NCBI GenBank assembly: GCA_023439545.1
Contig: JAEXNT010000026.1
Coordinates: 16,457-80,456, forward strand
Length of the DNA stretch: 64,000 bases
Reading direction: 5' to 3'
Source of the DNA: Bacillota bacterium
Lineage (GTDB): Bacteria > Bacillota > Clostridia > Acetivibrionales > DTU013
Shown: piece by piece, positions 50,676 to 59,576 of the stretch
Layout of the letters: every line of letters begins with the position of its first letter
How positions within the stretch are numbered: the stretch's first letter is position 1
Position numbers and translations under genes: made by a program
Notes under the pieces: generated by a model
Database searches by the model: none
Told to the model about the DNA's origin: nothing
The model's input: only the letters and a program-made list of their open reading frames with translations

Positions 50676-52100
50676 TTACTGCTGTGTGGTTACAGGAGCG
50701 GTTATAATCACAGGGGTCTCGCTGCCGAGGTAATTAGCGGTCAATATGTTGCTTACGTTGGTGTAGGCTTCCATAGCCTCATCCCAAATATCCGCCGCAA
50801 TTGCAACATTCTCGGAAATCACCTGGTTCTTTTCATTGAGATATACCACGACATTGCCGGTAACATTCTTCATGTCCGCAGGATTGAAGATATCTTCGCC
50901 CCCGGCCTGACCTCCCTGGGTAGCCGACATCATTGCCTCTAGTGCGTCAGGCTTGAAGGTCATGGTATATTTGACAGCGCTGGCGCCATTGTAATCGCTG
51001 ACCGTCTCTTTGCTGATGTCCGCATATCTGTAGTAGCCGAGCAGCATCAGTGAATTGCCGCCCATATCCGCAGGCGTAGTGCCAAGCTGCTGCATGTCGT
51101 CCGCACTCAAAGTGCTCCAGTCACTGCTTGCCTGATATTGCACGTAATACTTGTCAGCCACCTTGATGACCCTGAATTTCGAGTCTATCGAGGTTCCCAT
51201 GGAATCGATACCCATATCATAGTTGATATCGAAATCCAGAAGGTGTTTTTCCGTATCTGCTGCCAAAGCGCCTTTCATGCCCATTGATACCTTGCTGATT
51301 GCGTTGCCGCTGCTGTCTTTGGCATCGCTTTCCAGGTTCATATCGATGTTGCCGTTAAATCTCTTGTTATTATCCTTAAGTGCGCTGTAAAGCTCGGGAT
51401 AAACTACTTCACCTTTGAATTTTTTCGCAAATTCGCTGATTGACGAAGTGCCGGTCAGGAACCTGTCTGTAGCGACCGCAGCCTGCTGACGCTGGGCCGG
51501 CATTTTTGCGCCGAATAATGCGCCGTCCCCCTGCATTATTCCCGTGGACATCGCAAACTCGACGTTATCCTTTGCCCAAGCTGATACGGTGTTTTTATCT
51601 GTCAGTCTGTTAACATAAATGTACGCCTGATTTCCCTTCAGATCACTATCTTTAAGCCCCAGTGCGCGGACATACATGCTGGCCATTTCTTCACGCGTAC
51701 ATTTTCTGTCGGCGCCAAAGACGTTCGGCGAGATGCCTTCGATTATACCCGCCTTATATGCGGCTTCTACGTAAGGATAAGCCCAGTTGGTTGCGGGCAC
51801 ATCGGTAAATGTGGGTGTTTCGGACGGGTTTGAAATGTCAAGATGCAGAGCGTTGACTATCATTTTGACCATTTCACTGCGCTTTACGGTAGCAAGCGGG
51901 TGAAAGTAGCCATTGTCTCCTGAAATGATGTTTTCGTCCGCAAGCGCGGAAACGGATGCTTTTGCGTATTCTGCTACAGAACTCATGTCTTTGAAGGAAA
52001 CAGTCTCCGCATTGACCGGCCCGAATGACAACACAGCCGAGAATACACCTGAGATCAAGACGCTGGAAAGAGCCTTTTTACTAACGCTTGTAAACTTCAT
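50676..52100 (-). CDS. S-layer homology domain protein with lipoprotein-like C-terminal domain
   Basis: A 474-residue exported protein. A signal peptide (about 1-31, ending VNAE) precedes three SLH domains (about 35-215: FHPLATVKRSEMVKM, FGADRKCTREEMASMY and a third with AKMPAQRQQAAV), which attach it to the cell wall. The C-terminal half (about 230-460) is a beta-rich domain resembling DUF6612/LppX-type ligand-binding lipoproteins. ATG 52100 was chosen because AAGGAGG lies upstream; the frame extends 19 codons further without a site. Confidence 0.83.
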   Translation of the reverse strand: MKFTSVSKKALSSVLISGVFSAVLSFGPVNAETVSFKDMSSVAEYAKASVSALADENIISGDNGYFHPLATVKRSEMVKMIVNALHLDISNPSETPTFTDVPATNWAYPYVEAAYKAGIIEGISPNVFGADRKCTREEMASMYVRALGLKDSDLKGNQAYIYVNRLTDKNTVSAWAKDNVEFAMSTGIMQGDGALFGAKMPAQRQQAAVATDRFLTGTSSISEFAKKFKGEVVYPELYSALKDNNKRFNGNIDMNLESDAKDSSGNAISKVSMGMKGALAADTEKHLLDFDINYDMGIDSMGTSIDSKFRVIKVADKYYVQYQASSDWSTLSADDMQQLGTTPADMGGNSLMLLGYYRYADISKETVSDYNGASAVKYTMTFKPDALEAMMSATQGGQAGGEDIFNPADMKNVTGNVVVYLNEKNQVISENVAIAADIWDEAMEAYTNVSNILTANYLGSETPVIITAPVTTQQ

Positions 52101-52221
52101 TGCAGCCTCCTTGTTAAATCCAATTGTTTTTATATTCAACAAGGTGAAGTATATCAAACGTTATGTAAACCAAACAAATGATATTATTTCCTTACCAGGG
52201 AGGCGGCTCTGAATTTAGGTT

Positions 52222-53937
52222 CTATTCAATATCATAGGTCGGCTGGTCGTCCCAAAAGCTGTAATACTGGTTTCCCAACGGTGCGATTATTGCATTTACC
52301 TCCGTATCGATCTGTTGGCCTGCCTGAGCACCGTCATACAGGTAAAGCTGGCCAGTTACAGCTCTTTTGCCCTTCCGCACGAGATAGGCGAGCTTGTTTT
52401 CAAAGTGGTAGCTCATGTAAAACGTCACGTCATTCGCTAATTTCGTTACTTTCTCATCCTGATAAAGTTTCAGTGTGAAGGTGTGGTCATACTTGCTTAT
52501 ATTACCCATATATGTAAACGCATTTGCACTATTAGTCCACCAGTTCAATATGTTTGAGAAACTATCTGTTTTCAGGTTATTAACATACAGGTCTCCATCA
52601 CCGAAATTGCTTTCGCTTTTTATAAATACGACATTCCCGCCGAACAGTATATCGCCGGTGCTAACATCCTCGGCATATTTCCTGACTTCGAAGGCCGTTT
52701 CGCCGTCTATTGCCACACAGTACAGGTCATATAAAAATTGATTTTTACTATGATCGATAGCGTAATATATTTTATTATTTATGTTGTCATATTCTACACG
52801 GATCGGCTTTTTGTCGCCGATTTTTCCAAGCACCTTGGATCCGCTGCAAGCATAGAGCTCGGCGGGGCCGGCGCCATCAGACGCGTCGGCCTTGCCATCC
52901 GCCGGTTGTGAATAGACCAGAAGCGGTCCGTCGCTACCGCAATAGGAAGCGTCGGAATTCAATACCGTCTGTGTCCTGTGGTCTTCATTGCTCCATGCAT
53001 AATCGCAATATCCGCTGATTTTGGCCGACCGGCCGTCTGAATAGTAATAAAGGCTTTTTAACGTATTTGCGGGGTTCTTTTTCAGATAGTAAAGCGACCC
53101 GTCCGCATATATATTTGAAACGGATACAACACCGGAAGCGATCATACTGACGTTTTTTCCATTCTTCAGCAGATAGAGGCTGTCGCCCTTCAGATAATAG
53201 ACTGTGTTGAGATCCGCCGATACGTACTGAAGCACAACACCCGGGCCGATGTCCTTTGCTGCTTTTCTAACCGTATACTGGACCAGGCGGCCGTCAAACG
53301 TTTCGTAAATCAGCCGGTCGCCTTTTTTGTCGATATAAAACCGGCATACGTTCGCAGCGATCTTGTCGGTATCGGCCAAGTCGCTGACATAGAGGGTTTT
53401 GTCTTTCAAATAGAATATTTTCGAGCCATCCTGATTGATAGTATAGTTGTTTATATCCGAACCGACCTTTAATGCTTCGGGATTTTTGGACATCAGATCA
53501 TAGCAATAAATATCGGCGCAATAGTTTGGCTTGGTATTGTCGATATCCTTCGGGTAAAAAAACCGCCTGCCGTCCTCGCTTACTTGTATTGCAAATACAG
53601 TTCTCCACTGGGGGGGGAGGTCATACTGCACTATTTCCTTCGGCGAGATCGAATCTATGGAAGTATAACACAATGCGCCGTTCCTGACATAGAATAGGTC
53701 CCGAAGCGGCTCGGACGCATTTGCAGCCGATGAATCCGAGCTCTGCCGGAGGATCCCTCCGGGAACAATGAGCACAAGTGATATTGCCAGGGTCAGGACA
53801 ATTGCCGATGCGACGGCAATTGTGATCCACATTTTCTTAATACTTCGCTTTATACTTACTGAGCCGGCTTTCATCCCACACACAGGACAACGCTCAACGC
53901 CATCTTCCAATTCGGCATTGCAGTTTTTACAGTTCAT
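52222..53937 (-). CDS. Zinc-ribbon membrane protein with beta-propeller-like extracellular domain
   Basis: A 571-residue protein starting with a zinc ribbon (CKNCNAELEDGVERCPVCG, two CxxC pairs), then one membrane segment (about 36-58) and a large beta-rich domain of repeated LFYVRNGALCYTS- and IFYLKDKTLYVSD-like strands, suggesting a DUF5050-type propeller. The role is unknown. ATG 53937 was chosen because GGGGTG lies upstream at the usual distance; an earlier in-frame ATG at 53955 precedes that site. It is 121 nt upstream of the SLH gene on the same strand. Confidence 0.78.
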   Translation of the reverse strand: MNCKNCNAELEDGVERCPVCGMKAGSVSIKRSIKKMWITIAVASAIVLTLAISLVLIVPGGILRQSSDSSAANASEPLRDLFYVRNGALCYTSIDSISPKEIVQYDLPPQWRTVFAIQVSEDGRRFFYPKDIDNTKPNYCADIYCYDLMSKNPEALKVGSDINNYTINQDGSKIFYLKDKTLYVSDLADTDKIAANVCRFYIDKKGDRLIYETFDGRLVQYTVRKAAKDIGPGVVLQYVSADLNTVYYLKGDSLYLLKNGKNVSMIASGVVSVSNIYADGSLYYLKKNPANTLKSLYYYSDGRSAKISGYCDYAWSNEDHRTQTVLNSDASYCGSDGPLLVYSQPADGKADASDGAGPAELYACSGSKVLGKIGDKKPIRVEYDNINNKIYYAIDHSKNQFLYDLYCVAIDGETAFEVRKYAEDVSTGDILFGGNVVFIKSESNFGDGDLYVNNLKTDSFSNILNWWTNSANAFTYMGNISKYDHTFTLKLYQDEKVTKLANDVTFYMSYHFENKLAYLVRKGKRAVTGQLYLYDGAQAGQQIDTEVNAIIAPLGNQYYSFWDDQPTYDIE

Positions 53938-54084
53938 GCTAAACACCCCATTCACCTGAACTTATGACGCAGCGAAGCAAGATATGGAGAACTACTGCTT
54001 ATTTAATTATACATTAACTGGATATAGGTGGCAAACTTTATGTTGGAAGTACGCTGGATACTCCGGAGCGAGAACACTTGCAAG

Positions 54085-54122
54085 AATCATCAAGGTACCG
54101 TCGGACAATCATCAGGGTACCG
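54085..54122 (-). repeat. Short direct repeat at the 3' end of the DUF3810 gene
   Basis: Two 16-nt near-identical units (AATCATCAAGGTACCG and AATCATCAGGGTACCG), 22 nt apart, overlap the stop codon at 54112. Confidence 0.5.
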
Positions 54123-55230
54123 ATGGGACGACGCTTTGGTCCCTCCGGTATTGTGCAATCAACAGGTCAACCATCCTCCCATAGCTGTAAACGCCGTCAG
54201 TCTGCCTGTTGGCCTTCAAATAGGCGTCGTTGAGGGAAGTGACGGTGTTTTGCACAGGGCCTTTATGCTGCTGCCAGTAGAGTGAATCCGCTTTCATGTC
54301 CCTATGAACGTCCTGACTTATTTTTTTATTCAAATCATAAAATCTGTCTCTATCGTGACCGTATAATGCATTCATCGAGCTAATCAACGCAAGCATGGTA
54401 CCTGAATATTGAAAATCGGCGTTAGGATTCAAGCTGCAGGTGACGTAGGAAATGTAGTTTGCCTCATCCTCGCGGGCAAACCCGTGCTGGTGGGCCATTT
54501 CATGACAAACGGTCGATGGGATAGAATAGTCCGGTATCGCCACATCCACATTCACTTCGCACGTAAACGGACAGTAAATTCCTATTATGCCCGAATAGGA
54601 CATCTTTTCAGAGAAAAATACGGGTTTTGGACGTCCGTATGTACCGGAGAAGGTAGGATTAGCTTTTGCCGCAACCTCGTAGCCACCTTTCGCTTCGCTG
54701 AAGGTTTCCGGGATGCTCGCGGAAAGAGCCATAACTCCGGTGGAATCCTGAAGGACCAGGCTTCTCAGGCTGTTCGCACGGTTGATCAGGCCTTCGCAAA
54801 CCCTGGCAAGTTCGTCTATTGAAGCGGGACGCACATCCAGACCGGCAATTTTCGCATAGGGAAACCTGTTGTAATTGAGTGTCCATGTGACGGTAAGTAT
54901 AAAATAAACCACACTTACGACTGCCAAAACGTTGAGAATATAATCGAGCAGTAATTTCAATTTGCCGGTTTTAGTTTTGATCACATTTATGACTCCCGTG
55001 ATCAACAGGAACAGGGCGAGTATTGTCAGGATAATCAGTCCGAACTCCGCAACTGAGAAGGGCGCCAACCCTGTAAACAGGCTCAGCGCCTCAGTAAACC
55101 ATTTATTCAAGCCCCTCGAGAAAACGTACTCGATCACACTTGGCATACGGGCCGTAAGCAGATACAGGAGCATGCCCAAAGGAAAAAGAGCTATCAATAT
55201 TAACTTTTTGCGATAATTTTTTATCTTCAT
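54112..55230 (-). CDS. DUF3810 membrane protein, putative zinc metallopeptidase
   Basis: A 372-residue protein with three N-terminal membrane segments (about 10-30, 55-80, 95-115) and a C-terminal domain containing HEMAHQHGFAREDEANY (about residues 240-256): an HExxH motif with a downstream Glu, as in gluzincin-type peptidases. DUF3810 proteins have no defined substrate. It is transcribed alone, divergent from the PadR/fumarate reductase operon. Confidence 0.82.
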   Translation of the reverse strand: MKIKNYRKKLILIALFPLGMLLYLLTARMPSVIEYVFSRGLNKWFTEALSLFTGLAPFSVAEFGLIILTILALFLLITGVINVIKTKTGKLKLLLDYILNVLAVVSVVYFILTVTWTLNYNRFPYAKIAGLDVRPASIDELARVCEGLINRANSLRSLVLQDSTGVMALSASIPETFSEAKGGYEVAAKANPTFSGTYGRPKPVFFSEKMSYSGIIGIYCPFTCEVNVDVAIPDYSIPSTVCHEMAHQHGFAREDEANYISYVTCSLNPNADFQYSGTMLALISSMNALYGHDRDRFYDLNKKISQDVHRDMKADSLYWQQHKGPVQNTVTSLNDAYLKANRQTDGVYSYGRMVDLLIAQYRRDQSVVPSVP

Positions 55231-55380
55231 ATATAATGGCTCCTGTGCAATTCTACCACAGTTTTGAGGCTTTTGTCCTATTTATTTTATCACGCATGCG
55301 CTGGAGTATTTATCAGAATTGTACAACTCTATGTCCCGGTTGGCGTGAGTTTGGCAGCTGCTTTGTTACCGGAAAATTTG

Positions 55381-55431
55381 TTGACAAATCATGAGAGTGG
55401 TATTATACTTCGTAACATATCGATTCGATAT
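55381..55431 (+). promoter_or_regulatory. Promoter and operator of the PadR/fumarate reductase operon
   Basis: TTGACA (55381-55386), 17 nt, TATACT (55404-55409), a near-consensus sigma-A promoter. Just downstream is the palindrome ATATCGA-T-TCGATAT (55417-55431), with a further CGATATAT at 55441-55448 before the ribosome site. It probably binds the PadR protein it precedes. Confidence 0.78.
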
Positions 55432-55460
55432 ATAACTTTGCGATATATGGAGGAACATGA

Positions 55461-55994
55461 ATGCTCGAATATATTATCCTGGGATATCTGATGAGCAAGG
55501 ATATGAGCGGTTACGACCTTAAGCTGAGAATGGCGAGCTGTACCTCGAATTTCTTTGACGCGAGTTTCGGCAGCATATATCCCGCCTTGAAAAGGCTGGA
55601 GTCAAAAAATTATATAACTTTGCGTGAAATCGTGGAGGGCGGCAAGTACAAGAAGATGTACTCCATCAATGAAGACGGAAGAAGGATTTTTTTAAGCTGG
55701 CTGGAAACGCCGATCGTATTCGTGAGGACACGGCACGACCATTTGGTTAATTTATTCTTCTATGATCTCCTGCCCGAAGAGAAAGCGATTGCAAATCTGA
55801 TCGATCTGAAAAATCAGATCGAAACGCTTCTTAATGAACTCAAAGGACATATGTCAAAGGCTGAGCAGATGCCGGAATATAAGCGGCAGTATTTCTTCCA
55901 GTTTTCTACGATCGAATACGGAATCAGCTATTACAGCTTCATCTTAGGCTGGTGCAACGACTTTATAAAAAGACTGGAGGAGAAACCAAAATGA
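55461..55994 (+). CDS. PadR family transcriptional regulator
   Basis: A 177-residue PadR regulator with N-terminal winged helix (ILGYLMSKDMSGYDLKLRM, FGSIYPALKRLESKNY, wing KYKKMYSINEDGRRIFLSWL) and C-terminal helices (about 100-175). TGGAGG lies 7 nt before the ATG. Its stop overlaps the next start in an ATGA junction, so it is translationally coupled to the fumarate reductase genes, an unusual partner for PadR. Confidence 0.92.
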   Translation: MLEYIILGYLMSKDMSGYDLKLRMASCTSNFFDASFGSIYPALKRLESKNYITLREIVEGGKYKKMYSINEDGRRIFLSWLETPIVFVRTRHDHLVNLFFYDLLPEEKAIANLIDLKNQIETLLNELKGHMSKAEQMPEYKRQYFFQFSTIEYGISYYSFILGWCNDFIKRLEEKPK

Positions 55995-56611
55995 TAGGTG
56001 TGAAAACCAAACACAGGTTTCCTGTTGCGTACATAATGAGGCTGTTATTCGCCTTTATAGGATTTTTATTTATACTGTTGTTTACAATACGGGGTGTTTA
56101 CCAGATCGCATCAACTCTTGCAAACTGCTCTGGTGATCTTTTGGGGCTAATTACAGGGGATAGCGCTGCCGCAAAGTCCGCGCATCTGGAAGCTGTCGCA
56201 GCCTCGTTGAGTCGGTCGCCCGGCCCCGTTTTCGACGCGCTGCTTCTTGCCTGCACATTCCTTATTTTTCTGCACGGAATACTCGGGGTATACTATGCTG
56301 CTACCACGAAATACTCGCGGATTATTGATAATAAACTAATCTTCCTGCAGATATTTTCAGCGCTTGCGGCCGGCTTTGTGCTTATGTCTCTTCTTGGTCC
56401 TATGGGGGGACCATCGGCGCATCCGGCGGCATTCTGGATCGTTTGTTTTCTTTTCGCGGGGTTTGGCTCGTTCCACATGGGAAACGGTTTATATAATGCC
56501 TGCATAACGCTTGGCATAAGCGTTTCGGGCAATGTGAAATCAGCGCTTAAGGGCTTTTCATGGTTTGTGGCCGTAATCTCGCTGATTCAGATCATAGTTT
56601 TATTGGCTTAG
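55991..56611 (+). CDS. Succinate dehydrogenase/fumarate reductase cytochrome b-like subunit
   Basis: A 206-residue membrane anchor with five hydrophobic segments (about 17-38, 83-105, 117-137, 145-167, 183-202), the layout of the five-helix type-B cytochrome b. Candidate heme-ligand histidines lie in LIFLHGILGVYY and GSFHMGNGLYNA. It would anchor the flavoprotein and iron-sulfur subunits and exchange electrons with quinone. ATG 55991 was chosen: GGAGG lies 9 nt upstream and it overlaps the PadR stop by 4 nt. The flavoprotein gene follows 18 nt later. Confidence 0.8.
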   Translation: MIGVKTKHRFPVAYIMRLLFAFIGFLFILLFTIRGVYQIASTLANCSGDLLGLITGDSAAAKSAHLEAVAASLSRSPGPVFDALLLACTFLIFLHGILGVYYAATTKYSRIIDNKLIFLQIFSALAAGFVLMSLLGPMGGPSAHPAAFWIVCFLFAGFGSFHMGNGLYNACITLGISVSGNVKSALKGFSWFVAVISLIQIIVLLA

Positions 56612-56629
56612 GAAAGAGGTGATAAAATC

Positions 56630-58387
56630 ATGGAAACTATTATTTTGGGGGCAGGTATATCCGGCCTTATGGCGGCAGTTATGCTTGCCCGTTCGGGGAC
56701 ATCTGTCTTGATGCTCTCCTACCATGAAGCTATCCGGTCGGCTTCCTGTATGGCTCAGGGCGGGATAAACGCTGCTGATGAGCTCGAGGGCGATTCGGTT
56801 ATGAGCCATTTTACCGAGACGGTATCAAGCGGAGGCTATCTTGCCGACCAGCAGCCTGTCATGGACATGTGCAGGTTTGCTCCCGATATCGTCTCGATGT
56901 ACGACCGCATCGGGGTAGCTTTTAACCGTCGTGACGACGGCTCCCCGGACACAAGGTCCTTTGGGGGGTCTAAATTCAAGAGGACGCACTACGCCGATAC
57001 GACGACGGGCACTCAGCTGCTGTCGGCCCTTGACGGCCAGGCACGCCGCTATGAGGAACAGGGGCTTATAAAGAGGATATCGGGAGTCGATTTCGTATCG
57101 CTGATGATCGATGAAAGCGGCTGTTGCCGCGGTGTAGTGGTACAGGAAATCTTTTCAATGAAATTTATGGTTTTTTGGGGCTCCGCAGTTATTATCGCCT
57201 CCGGCAGCTACTCCTCACTGTATGGACGCTCGACGACCGCAAAGCTTTCAAACGGAGCTGTCGCCGGGCAGCTTTTAATGCAGGGGATTCCTGTTGCAAA
57301 CCCTGAATTTGTCCAGTTCCACCCGACAGCCATGGCGCAGGGTGACAAACCAAGACTGGTAAGCGAATCTGCACGAGGCGAGGGCGGCCGTCTCTGGGCG
57401 CCCCGCGGCGGAAAACCGTGGTACTTCCTTGAAGAGATGTATCCGGAGATTGGAAACCTGGTTTCCCGTGACCTGGCCTCACGCGCCATTTATAAAGTGA
57501 TAGACGAGTTGGGCCTCGGAGTAGGCGGTAAACGCCAGGTCTACCTGGATATAACACAGCTGCCGAAGGAAGTAATGGAGCAAAAGCTCTCAAATATTAT
57601 AGACCTGTATGAAAAGTTCAGCGGGGAAGACCCGGGAAAGGTGCCAATGAGGGTCTATCCGGCGCCGCACTATTCAATGGGCGGGATCTATGTCGATCAT
57701 AAGCACCGTACTGAGTTGCTTGGCCTGTACGCATGCGGAGAATGTGATTTTATGTATCATGGGGCAAACCGTCTTGGCGGAAATTCATTGCTCTCAGCGA
57801 CGTTTGGGGGTTATACGGCGGCAAATACGGTTCTTGAAGATTTTAATGGCGGCAGCCTTTCCGACAGAGCCTGTTCGTCAGACTCTCTATGGATTGATAA
57901 AACCATAGCGGACCGGGAAAATGAACAACAAAGATTTTTGAACCGCAGCGGGAAAGAAAATGCCGAGGAGCTTTACTGTGAGCTTGGCGAACTGCTTACA
58001 GAAAGCGCGGGAATCATCCGTAAGAACGTAGTTTTAAAAGCCGCGCTTGTAAAAATACAGGAATTAAAGATGCGTGCAGAGATTGCCGTATGCCCTGACA
58101 GGGGAACATGGGCGAACTCGTCGCTTATATCTCTCAGGAAGCTCCAGCCTTCCATTCTGCTTGCGGAGGCTATTTTGGAGGCTGCGCTTAACCGGGATGA
58201 AAGCCGGGGGGCGCATTATAAACCGGAATTTCCAGAGCGCGACGATCGCAACTTTCTTAAAACAACGGTTGCAAGGGCGCAAAATGGGAAAATCGAGCTC
58301 GGTTACGCTCTTGTAGACACGTCGATCCTGCCGCCTCAGGGTGGATCAACAAAGGAGGGCAAGAAGCCATGCCTGCAGTCTATCTGA
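56630..58387 (+). CDS. Fumarate reductase/succinate dehydrogenase flavoprotein subunit, non-covalent FAD type
   Basis: Catalytic flavoprotein of 585 residues. Motifs are the Rossmann IILGAGISGLMAA, RTHYADTTTGTQLL, the catalytic FHPTAM segment, SESARGEGGRLW and ANRLGGNSLLSA; overall pattern closely follows Bacillus SdhA. The histidine that normally bonds FAD (RSHSVCAQGG in Bacillus) is Ala38 here (RSASCMAQGG, codon at 56741-56743). In the E. coli enzyme, loss of this His keeps fumarate reduction but abolishes succinate oxidation, so this complex probably works as a fumarate reductase. It overlaps the iron-sulfur subunit gene by 19 nt. Confidence 0.92.
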   Translation: METIILGAGISGLMAAVMLARSGTSVLMLSYHEAIRSASCMAQGGINAADELEGDSVMSHFTETVSSGGYLADQQPVMDMCRFAPDIVSMYDRIGVAFNRRDDGSPDTRSFGGSKFKRTHYADTTTGTQLLSALDGQARRYEEQGLIKRISGVDFVSLMIDESGCCRGVVVQEIFSMKFMVFWGSAVIIASGSYSSLYGRSTTAKLSNGAVAGQLLMQGIPVANPEFVQFHPTAMAQGDKPRLVSESARGEGGRLWAPRGGKPWYFLEEMYPEIGNLVSRDLASRAIYKVIDELGLGVGGKRQVYLDITQLPKEVMEQKLSNIIDLYEKFSGEDPGKVPMRVYPAPHYSMGGIYVDHKHRTELLGLYACGECDFMYHGANRLGGNSLLSATFGGYTAANTVLEDFNGGSLSDRACSSDSLWIDKTIADRENEQQRFLNRSGKENAEELYCELGELLTESAGIIRKNVVLKAALVKIQELKMRAEIAVCPDRGTWANSSLISLRKLQPSILLAEAILEAALNRDESRGAHYKPEFPERDDRNFLKTTVARAQNGKIELGYALVDTSILPPQGGSTKEGKKPCLQSI

Positions 58388-59097
58388 AAATAAAGCGGCA
58401 ATCGTCGCCGAACGAGAAACCGTACTGGGAATGCTTTTCACTCGAATACGGCGAGGACGATACGCTTCTCTTGCTGCTCGATAAGTTGGAGAAGTCACCT
58501 GCCGAAGGTTCAACACCGGTGCACCACGATTGCAATTGCCGGGAGGAGGTCTGCGGTACCTGTACGATCAGGATCAACGGAAAACCGCAGCTGTCCTGCT
58601 CTACACTCGTCAGAAACCTGCCGCCGTCATCCGAACGCAAGCCGGTGGTTCTGGAGCCGCTCGAGAAATTCCCGGTGATTCGGGATCTAACTGTCGACAG
58701 GAGCAGTATTTCCCATTCGCTGACGCGAGTTAAAAATTGGGTCGAGGACGGAGAACTCTTTCAAAAGCCCTTAAGATACGGGCAGAAAACCCAGCAGGAG
58801 ATGTACTCCTATTCCAAATGCATAAACTGCGGTAGCTGCTATGATGCGTGCCCGAGAACGGCAAAAAAGGAGGGCCGCTATATCGGCCCGGCCGCGATCG
58901 CACGTGTTGTCAACATGAACGACCATCCTCTCGGTAAGGAGAGCAGCTCCGAACGCTTACTTGAGATCATGGGTAACGACGGGGTTTCAAAATGCGGGAA
59001 ATCCATGAACTGTGAACGTGTCTGCCCGAAAAAGGTGCCTCTGGTCCGCTCAGTTACAAGGGCAAACCGCGAGGCTTTGGGCGAATTGTTCCGATAG
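58369..59097 (+). CDS. Fumarate reductase/succinate dehydrogenase iron-sulfur subunit
   Basis: Electron-transfer subunit of 242 residues that passes electrons between FAD and the membrane subunit. Cluster ligands are CNCREEVCGTC with a later Cys in LSC for [2Fe-2S] (about 54-80), CINCGSCYDACP for [4Fe-4S] (about 150-161), and CGKSMNCERVCP for [3Fe-4S] (about 206-217). All expected cysteines are present. It is the last gene of the PadR operon, followed by a terminator. Confidence 0.92.
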   Translation: MPAVYLKIKRQSSPNEKPYWECFSLEYGEDDTLLLLLDKLEKSPAEGSTPVHHDCNCREEVCGTCTIRINGKPQLSCSTLVRNLPPSSERKPVVLEPLEKFPVIRDLTVDRSSISHSLTRVKNWVEDGELFQKPLRYGQKTQQEMYSYSKCINCGSCYDACPRTAKKEGRYIGPAAIARVVNMNDHPLGKESSSERLLEIMGNDGVSKCGKSMNCERVCPKKVPLVRSVTRANREALGELFR

Positions 59098-59154
59098 CCT
59101 GCTATAACCGGATCAATATGCACACGTCGAGTAATGCCTATACAAAAATATGCG

Positions 59155-59188
59155 AAAGGACCTGAATCACAAGGATTCAAGTCCTTTT
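59155..59188 (+). terminator. Terminator of the fumarate reductase operon
   Basis: A 14-bp stem with one mismatch (59155-59168 with 59174-59187), 5-nt loop, ending in CCTTTT. It lies 57 nt after the last stop codon. Confidence 0.8.
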
Positions 59189-59265
59189 ACTTCACTTTGG
59201 CATATAGTGGATGTCATTCGGTTAATAAACTACCGCCAACCGAACAACCGACCGGACAGCCAGCC

Positions 59266-59576
59266 TTATTTTCCGAAGGAATATATCTTGTTCTCGCTGT
59301 CTTTCGAGTAAACCGAGCCATCAGGCGTTATAACCGGATCCTCGGTGCTATAGCCGGTCATCATGTACTCCTGCTTTTTGGCGCCCGACGGATCCACCCT
59401 TATAATCATATGGTCATCCGAAGATACGTAAAGCATGCCGTTGGGGGCGATACTCAGCCCATATATTTTTGCTCCGAGATTAAGCTCCCATTTCTCAGCG
59501 CCGTCCTTGTTGAACGCAATAAGTAACCCATATTCGGAAATACGCATATAACCGTCTTCATCTTTTCCAAGCTCCT
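59266..59576 (-). pseudogene. Detached C-terminal part of the beta-propeller protein (after frameshift)
   Basis: The reading frame following the stop at 59577 continues the upstream protein in another frame: AGVKELGKDEDGYMRISEYG, then WELNLGAKIYGLSIAPNGMLYVSSDD, with the same PQQ-type repeat pattern (APNGMLYVS, TPDGSVYSK). Its first Met is at 59547 and has no ribosome site. A one-base change near 59585-59595 separates it from the main ORF, so it is probably not translated alone. Confidence 0.7.
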
